DNA of 10,837 bases. It comes from Olsenella_L sp051876355 (GTDB taxonomy: Bacteria; Actinomycetota; Coriobacteriia; Coriobacteriales; Atopobiaceae). Positions within the stretch are counted from its first letter, which is position 1; each line of letters opens with the position of its first letter. The position numbers and the translations under genes are program-made. The stretch spans positions 1 to 10,837 of the forward strand of contig JBJEHU010000026.1 of NCBI GenBank assembly GCA_051876355.1. The letters are read 5' to 3'. Below, piece by piece: positions 6,560 through 10,837 of this stretch. A model generated the notes under the pieces. That model did not search any database, was not told where the DNA came from, and saw only the letters and a program-made list of their open reading frames with translations.

Positions 6560-6910
6560 CTAGGCCTTTGTCTTCTGCTTGCTCCGCATCTTCGCCCCAA
6601 TCGTATCGATGCCATGGTGCACGCACATGACGGGATGACGGAAGAGGATGCGCGGACCCGAGTAGCGCATGACCTCACGGATCTTCTCCTGCTGCTCTGG
6701 CGCATAGCAATGGACAGAGCACACGGAGCAGAACGTCTTTGTCCTCATGAACGGGCAGCGTGCGATGCGCTTCTGCGCGTAGGCAGAAAGCTCTGTGCAT
6801 TCAGGGCAGAGGCTGCCCTTTGCCGTATGGTGGACACCCCGGCAGTAGAGCGAGATCATCTCGGCCATGACATGGGACTTGCGCTCTGCTCCCTCATCTG
6901 TCCTTGTCAT
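6560..6910 (-). CDS. ygbA: YgbA-like 'nitrous oxide-stimulated promoter' family protein
   Basis: A 116-residue basic, cysteine-rich cytoplasmic protein resembling the E. coli YgbA family (Pfam YgbA_NO). The ATG at 6910 overlaps the stop of the upstream ybaN-like gene in ATGA, so translation is probably coupled. Eight cysteines (23, 35, 38, 52, 61, 64, 68, 96) include CPEC (35-38) and C61xxC64xxxC68, with nearby histidines (27, 28, 67, 92, 98, 99). This pattern suggests a bound metal or Fe-S cluster. The central motif MRTKTFCSVCSVHCY (55-69) and the following YAPEQQEKIREVMRYSGPR segment are the family-like parts. In enterobacteria the gene is induced by nitric oxide through NsrR. Its biochemical activity is not known to me, and no NsrR gene is visible here. 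Confidence 0.85.
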   Translation of the reverse strand: MTRTDEGAERKSHVMAEMISLYCRGVHHTAKGSLCPECTELSAYAQKRIARCPFMRTKTFCSVCSVHCYAPEQQEKIREVMRYSGPRILFRHPVMCVHHGIDTIGAKMRSKQKTKA

Positions 6911-7293
6911 TCCGCCTCGGCCTTCTTGTCAGCTGCTGCCGTCGGGATCTTCATCCAGAAGAGCCAGATGTGGAAGATCCAGACTGCCACGAGGATCGCC
7001 CTGCCCCAGGGCACGGCAGACATGAACGCGAAGCCGATAGCGAGAAGGAGCGTCACGGCGCCGAAGGCCTGGATCTTGGCCCTGAGAGCCATCCCCTTTC
7101 CTTCCTGGAACGGCTTCACATGTGTGGCATAAAAGCCGGTACCCTTGAACCAGGCATCGAGCCTCTTCGAGCCCTTGCCCAGAAAGAATGCCGCCAGAAG
7201 ATAGAACGGCACTGTCGGCAGGAGCGGCAAGACGATGCCCACTGTGCCGAGCGCCAGGAAGAGAAGACCCAAGAAGATAGAGAGGACGCGCAT
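6907..7293 (-). CDS. ybaN: YbaN family (DUF454) inner-membrane protein
   Basis: 128 residues from ATG 7293, with AAGG seven bases upstream. The first half carries the DUF454 hallmark, GIVLPLLPTVPFYLLAAFF (19-37), followed by KRLDAWF (43-49). Membrane helices lie at about 4-22, 26-40, 73-91 and 97-114, and the short tail is Lys/Ala/Glu-rich. The length is usual for the family. It sits 30 nt downstream of the CydC-like gene and overlaps the YgbA-like gene by four bases, so it is the third gene of the operon. The function of the family is unknown to me. Its position suggests it assists the exporter or the stress role of the operon; that is inference. Confidence 0.9.
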   Translation of the reverse strand: MRVLSIFLGLLFLALGTVGIVLPLLPTVPFYLLAAFFLGKGSKRLDAWFKGTGFYATHVKPFQEGKGMALRAKIQAFGAVTLLLAIGFAFMSAVPWGRAILVAVWIFHIWLFWMKIPTAAADKKAEAE

Positions 7294-7323
7294 TCTGCCA
7301 CCTTGCTTTCTGGGATAGGGAAC

Positions 7324-8985
7324 CTAGCTGACCCTGCCCTGGTCGAGGGAGATCACTTCGTCTGCAATCGCAAGCGAGCTCGGACGGTGCGAGATCAGAA
7401 GGACCGTCCGCTTGCCGCGCTGTGCATCGAGCGCCTTCAGGACCGCTCCTTCGTTCAGCGCATCGAGGTTCGACGTCGGCTCATCGAGCAGTACGAACGG
7501 CGCATCATGCAGGAAGGCGCGGGCGAGTCCCAGGCGCTGGCGCTCGCCGCCGGAAAGCGTATCGCCGAGCTCGCCTACCTCTGTATCGAAGCCCTCAGGC
7601 AGGCTCTCGATGAAATCGAGGATGGATGCCTGCTCGCAGGCACGCCTGATCTCTTCGTCTGTCGCATCCGGCTTCGCAATCAGGAGATTCGCCCTGATGC
7701 TGTCATGGAAGAGCACGGTATCCTGCTCGACGAAGGCCTCGAGGCTCCTCAGATGCGCGGTCCTCACACGCCTGATATCGCATGGGCCGATGCAGATCTT
7801 TCCTGCATCCACATCCCAGAAGCGCATGAGGAGACGGCAGAACGTCGACTTGCCGGAACCACTCCTGCCGGAGATGCCGACAATCTTGCCTTCCGGAATC
7901 TCGAGGTTCACGTCGTGCAGCACCTCTTCGTCTCCGTAGGAGAAGCTCACGTCTTCTGCCGCAGCACCCGTAAATGCCGGCTCCTTGCCGACCTCGACCT
8001 CTTCGACCTGAGGCTTCTCATCGAGGATAGCAAGGACGCGCGCACCCGAGGCGAGCGTCTGCTGGAGCGTCGAGCCGAGGTTTGCCAGTGCGACATAGGG
8101 ACCGAAGGACGAGAGCGTCGTCACGACCGCAAGCACATAGGCCTCAGGCGTGATGGCGCCTGCCTCGACAAGAGGAGTCCCGACGAAGAGCTGCACCGCT
8201 GCTGCGAGGACGACGAGCACGCCGACCACAGCAGATCCTGCGACACCCTTCTCCTTGAGGCCACGCTGCACCTCCACAAGCTCGCGGCTGCGCTCATCGA
8301 GTCCGGAGAGCCTCTTCTCTCCTGCCCCGTACTGGATGACCTGGGCGAGGCCGCGCAGGTTGTCGAGAACATAGCCGGAAAGCCGTGCCTGCACGGAACG
8401 GGCCTTCGCGCCGCCTTCGCCTGATGCCTTCGAGACGACGATCGGCGAGACGACACCGACAAGGACATAGAAGACAAGCGCCACGAGCGCAAAGACCGGT
8501 GCCAGATTTGCAAGGAACACCATGAGCACGATCGTCATGCCCGCGGCAATGAGCACCGGCGAGATGGTGTGGGCATAGAAGACCTCGAGAAGCTCGATGT
8601 CGCTCGTGATCGTCGAGATGAGCTCGCCACGGTTCCTGCCGGAGAGCATGGCCGGCGCGAGCTTCCTGAGCGCCCCGAACACGAGGTCCCTGATATGGGC
8701 CAGGAGCTTGAACGCGATGTAGTGGTTGCAGCGCTGCTCGATGTAGTGAAGGACGCCTCGAGCCACAGCCAGGACGACAAGCATGCCGCCGAAGCCGGCA
8801 ACACCCCATGTGAGGCTCCCCTTGCCGGCAACAGAGAGCACAGCTTCCGTGGCAAGTACCGGCAGCGCCGTCGCGCAGACGAATCCCAGGATGCCGCAGA
8901 CGACCGATATGCACATGACAGAGACCATCGGCTTCACGAAGCCGAGCATGCGTCCCATGAGACGGAAATTGCTTTGTTTAGTCAC
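7324..8985 (-). CDS. CydC-like ABC exporter half-transporter (fused permease and ATPase)
   Basis: 553 residues from a GTG start at 8985, overlapping the preceding ABC gene by eight bases, with AGGGG about eight bases upstream. The frame is open to a further possible start at 9072, but that would overlap the upstream coding region much more. ATG 8957 is a shorter alternative. The membrane domain (about 1-320, five or six helices) contains NRGELISTITSDIELLEVFY (118-137), a pattern seen in CydC-type subunits. The ATPase has Walker A GRSGSGKST (373-381), Q-loop Q421, signature LSGGERQR (477-484), Walker B LLDEPTS with D501/E502, and H-loop H533. All catalytic motifs are intact. It probably forms a heterodimer with the product of the upstream gene. 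CydDC exports thiols (cysteine, glutathione) or handles haem in relatives. No cydAB is seen here, so a different substrate is possible. Confidence 0.9.
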   Translation of the reverse strand: MTKQSNFRLMGRMLGFVKPMVSVMCISVVCGILGFVCATALPVLATEAVLSVAGKGSLTWGVAGFGGMLVVLAVARGVLHYIEQRCNHYIAFKLLAHIRDLVFGALRKLAPAMLSGRNRGELISTITSDIELLEVFYAHTISPVLIAAGMTIVLMVFLANLAPVFALVALVFYVLVGVVSPIVVSKASGEGGAKARSVQARLSGYVLDNLRGLAQVIQYGAGEKRLSGLDERSRELVEVQRGLKEKGVAGSAVVGVLVVLAAAVQLFVGTPLVEAGAITPEAYVLAVVTTLSSFGPYVALANLGSTLQQTLASGARVLAILDEKPQVEEVEVGKEPAFTGAAAEDVSFSYGDEEVLHDVNLEIPEGKIVGISGRSGSGKSTFCRLLMRFWDVDAGKICIGPCDIRRVRTAHLRSLEAFVEQDTVLFHDSIRANLLIAKPDATDEEIRRACEQASILDFIESLPEGFDTEVGELGDTLSGGERQRLGLARAFLHDAPFVLLDEPTSNLDALNEGAVLKALDAQRGKRTVLLISHRPSSLAIADEVISLDQGRVS

Positions 8986-10708
8986 GCTTGCCACCCCTGC
9001 CATATGCCTCGAGCTCCTGCTGGCTTGCCCACATACGGGCATAGGTGCCGCCCGCCGCAAGAAGCTCTTCATGCGTGCCGGACTCTATGACACGCCCCTG
9101 GTCCATCACATAGATCTTCTCTGCATCCACGACGTTTGCAAGACGATGGGCGATCATCAGAACTGGATGGGATGCAGCAATCCCGTAGATCGAGGAGAGC
9201 AGCACCGATTCGCTCTCTGCATCGATGTTGCTCGTCGCCTCGTCGAAGATGTACAGGGCCGAACCATGCAGATAGGCGCGGGCAAAGGCGAGGCGCTGGC
9301 GCTGGCCGCCCGAGAGGTTCTGGGCGTCCTGCGTGAGCTTCGTCTCGAGCTCGTCCTGGGTCCTGAGATAGCCATCGAGGCTTGCGGCCTGAAGGGCTGC
9401 CCACATCTCCTCATCCGTCGCTTCAGGCTTTGCCATGGCAAGGTTCTCCCGCACGGTCCCTGCGAAGAGATAGGCACCGACACCGACGGTCGTCACATGC
9501 TTTGCCATCGCCGCAGGATCTGCGCCTGCAAGCTCGAGCGCACCGTAGCGGATATGCCCCTCATAGCCCGCGAGGCGCCCTGCGAGAAGGCCTGCGATCG
9601 TCGACTTGCCGGAACCCGAAAGGCCGACGATTGCTGTGACGCCCCGGAGTGCCACAGAGAGCGAGACCTTGTGGAGCACTTCACGCTCCCCGTCGTAGCT
9701 AAAGCTCACATCCCCGAGCACGGGCACGGCATCCTTGGCCGGGACACCCTCCTTCTTCGCAGGCTCCGGAAGCTCCAGGAGATGGAAGATCTTGCCCGAG
9801 GCAGCGATGCCATTCATCGCCACATGGAAGAACGAGCCGAGCTGGCGCATCGGCAGGAAGAAGTCCGCCGAGAGCAGCACGATTGCAAGCGCCTGGAAGA
9901 CAGAGATCGAGCCGGCAGCAAGCGCTGCGAGCGCGACCCAGATGCCTGCTGCCGCGCCGCCCAGAGCGACGATGTCCATCACGATGATGGAGTTCAGCTG
10001 CATCGAGAGCACCTTCATCGTGACGACACGGAAATGCTCTGCCTCCTGGTTCATGGCCTTATGGCGGGCTTCGTCGGCCGCATAGATCTTGAGCGTCGTG
10101 AGGCCTTCAAGATTCTCGAGGAACGAGTCGCCGAGCTCGGTGTACTGGTCCCAATAGGCAGAAAGGATGCGCTTCGCGATCTTCTGCACGGCGACGATCG
10201 TGAGCGGGATCAGGGGCACGAAGACGAGCAGCACGATAGCGGCGGCAAGGTCCATCGGAGCGATCACGGCGAAGAGCGTGAGAGGCGCCAGGACCGAATA
10301 GAAGAGCTGCGGCAGATACTGCCCGAAGTAGGTCTCGAGCTGCTCGCAGCCTTCGACCGAGAGCTGCACGACCTCTGCCGTCGAGACCTCGCGGTCATAG
10401 GCGGGCCCGAGCCTCAGCAGCTTCTCCAGGATGGCACGGCGGAGCTTCCGCTTCACATCCTGGGAGGCTGCAAAGCTCTCATGCTCCCCTGCCCTGATCG
10501 AGATGGCCTTGCCCGCACAGGCAACAGCGATAAGGATGGCCGCCATCCCATACGGCACGGCAGTCCCCGCGAGCACGGCAGCGAGCACCGATGCCACGCC
10601 CCAGACAAGGCAGATGTTCGCCAGAAGCCCTGCCCATTTCCATGCCACGCAGAAGATCACGTGGCGCATCGCTTCCGGCACGAGCGCCAGAAGCCTCTTG
10701 TCCATCAT
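8978..10708 (-). CDS. CydD-like ABC exporter half-transporter (fused permease and ATPase)
   Basis: 576 residues from ATG 10708, with GGGGAG eight bases upstream; a second ATG follows immediately at 10705. The N-terminus MMDKRLLALVPEAMRH resembles CydD-like proteins. The transmembrane domain spans about 15-300, with EGLTTLKIYAADE (201-213) in the coupling region as in CydD. The ATPase has Walker A GLSGSGKST (362-370), signature LSGGQRQR (465-472), Walker B IFDEATS with D489/E490, and H-loop H521. The Q-loop is unusual: where VPQ is expected the protein reads VGVGAYLF (408-415), so the Gln is absent. It is the first gene of the operon and pairs with the next gene, giving a heterodimer with unequal sites. 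Generic exporter annotation (lipid or peptide) remains possible; the CydD assignment rests on the pairing, order and motif feel. Confidence 0.9.
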   Translation of the reverse strand: MMDKRLLALVPEAMRHVIFCVAWKWAGLLANICLVWGVASVLAAVLAGTAVPYGMAAILIAVACAGKAISIRAGEHESFAASQDVKRKLRRAILEKLLRLGPAYDREVSTAEVVQLSVEGCEQLETYFGQYLPQLFYSVLAPLTLFAVIAPMDLAAAIVLLVFVPLIPLTIVAVQKIAKRILSAYWDQYTELGDSFLENLEGLTTLKIYAADEARHKAMNQEAEHFRVVTMKVLSMQLNSIIVMDIVALGGAAAGIWVALAALAAGSISVFQALAIVLLSADFFLPMRQLGSFFHVAMNGIAASGKIFHLLELPEPAKKEGVPAKDAVPVLGDVSFSYDGEREVLHKVSLSVALRGVTAIVGLSGSGKSTIAGLLAGRLAGYEGHIRYGALELAGADPAAMAKHVTTVGVGAYLFAGTVRENLAMAKPEATDEEMWAALQAASLDGYLRTQDELETKLTQDAQNLSGGQRQRLAFARAYLHGSALYIFDEATSNIDAESESVLLSSIYGIAASHPVLMIAHRLANVVDAEKIYVMDQGRVIESGTHEELLAAGGTYARMWASQQELEAYGRGGKRD

Positions 10709-10837
10709 TGATGTATCTCCCCTCTTTCGGCAATGCCTCTATGTTAGCCACTGCTTACTGGAAAGGAGTTAGACAATTAAAACTCCAAAAGGCCGAATCG
10801 CAGCTGCCGGACAGACGCGCCAGCCATCTGCCCCATC
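10709..10837 (-). promoter_or_regulatory. Upstream control region of the ABC/ybaN/ygbA operon, with inverted repeat
   Basis: 129 nt without a recognisable gene. The stretch 10761-10790 is strikingly AT-rich for this DNA. It contains an inverted repeat, GGAGTT (10765-10770) and AACTCC (10781-10786), with a 10-nt spacer, suitable for a dimeric MarR/TetR/Rrf2-type repressor. Nearer the start codon, on the minus strand, TAACAT could serve as a -10 box, but no clear -35 was found. The rightmost 50 nt are GC-rich and may belong to another gene outside the window. Confidence 0.35.

Noticed and set aside
6904..8424. 506-codon plus-strand frame opposite ybaN and the CydC-like gene
   Set aside because: Antisense shadow of two genes with intact motifs; charged, low-complexity composition.
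7324..10708. Firm assignment of the ABC pair as CydDC linked to cytochrome bd assembly
   Set aside because: No cydAB genes are in the window and CydDC-like pairs in anaerobes may carry other substrates, so gene symbols were withheld.
8783..10711. 642-codon plus-strand frame opposite the ABC pair
   Set aside because: Antisense to both ABC genes, His/Arg/Asp-rich, no domain; long only because of GC-rich codon bias.

Overview
The window looks like part of a high-GC, anaerobic, host-associated actinobacterium, most plausibly a member of the Coriobacteriia (Olsenella/Collinsella/Atopobium relatives). This rests on GC-rich codon use, GTG and TTG starts, a LytTR/GHKL two-component pair, a double-membrane-anchored GH3 enzyme and a CydDC-like exporter pair. 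The taxonomic call is inference; there is no rRNA or marker gene here. No tRNA, rRNA, CRISPR array, transposase or integrase was seen.

Left part (1-1815, minus strand): a LytTR response regulator (TTG start at 1815) is followed, with stop and start codons overlapping in TAGTG, by a multi-pass GHKL-type sensor kinase that runs off the left edge. The kinase has unusual residues at its H-box and N-box. Upstream of the regulator, in the 151-nt gap shared with the divergent GH3 gene, lie two 14-nt direct repeats spaced 22 nt apart. This geometry suits a LytTR operator.

Middle left (1967-4880, plus strand): a 941-residue glycoside hydrolase family 3 protein with permuted domain order (C-terminal GH3 domain, then FnIII-like, then TIM barrel) sits between an N-terminal and a C-terminal membrane helix. 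A strong hairpin follows it.

Middle (4914-6481): a Fic-family AMPylase-type gene on the minus strand with a C-terminal winged-helix-like domain. It is flanked on both sides by an imperfect ~80-bp direct repeat carrying palindromes, and it is less GC-rich than its neighbours. This looks like an acquired cassette.

Right part (6489-10708, minus strand): a four-gene operon, transcribed right to left, of two CydD/CydC-like ABC exporter half-transporters, a YbaN (DUF454) inner-membrane protein and a cysteine-rich YgbA-like protein (the 'nitrous oxide-stimulated promoter' family). Genes overlap by 8 nt and 4 nt, with one 30-nt gap, and a large hairpin follows the last gene. The gene set suggests a membrane thiol/haem or nitrosative-stress function. 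An AT-rich stretch with an inverted repeat upstream of the operon is the likely control region.
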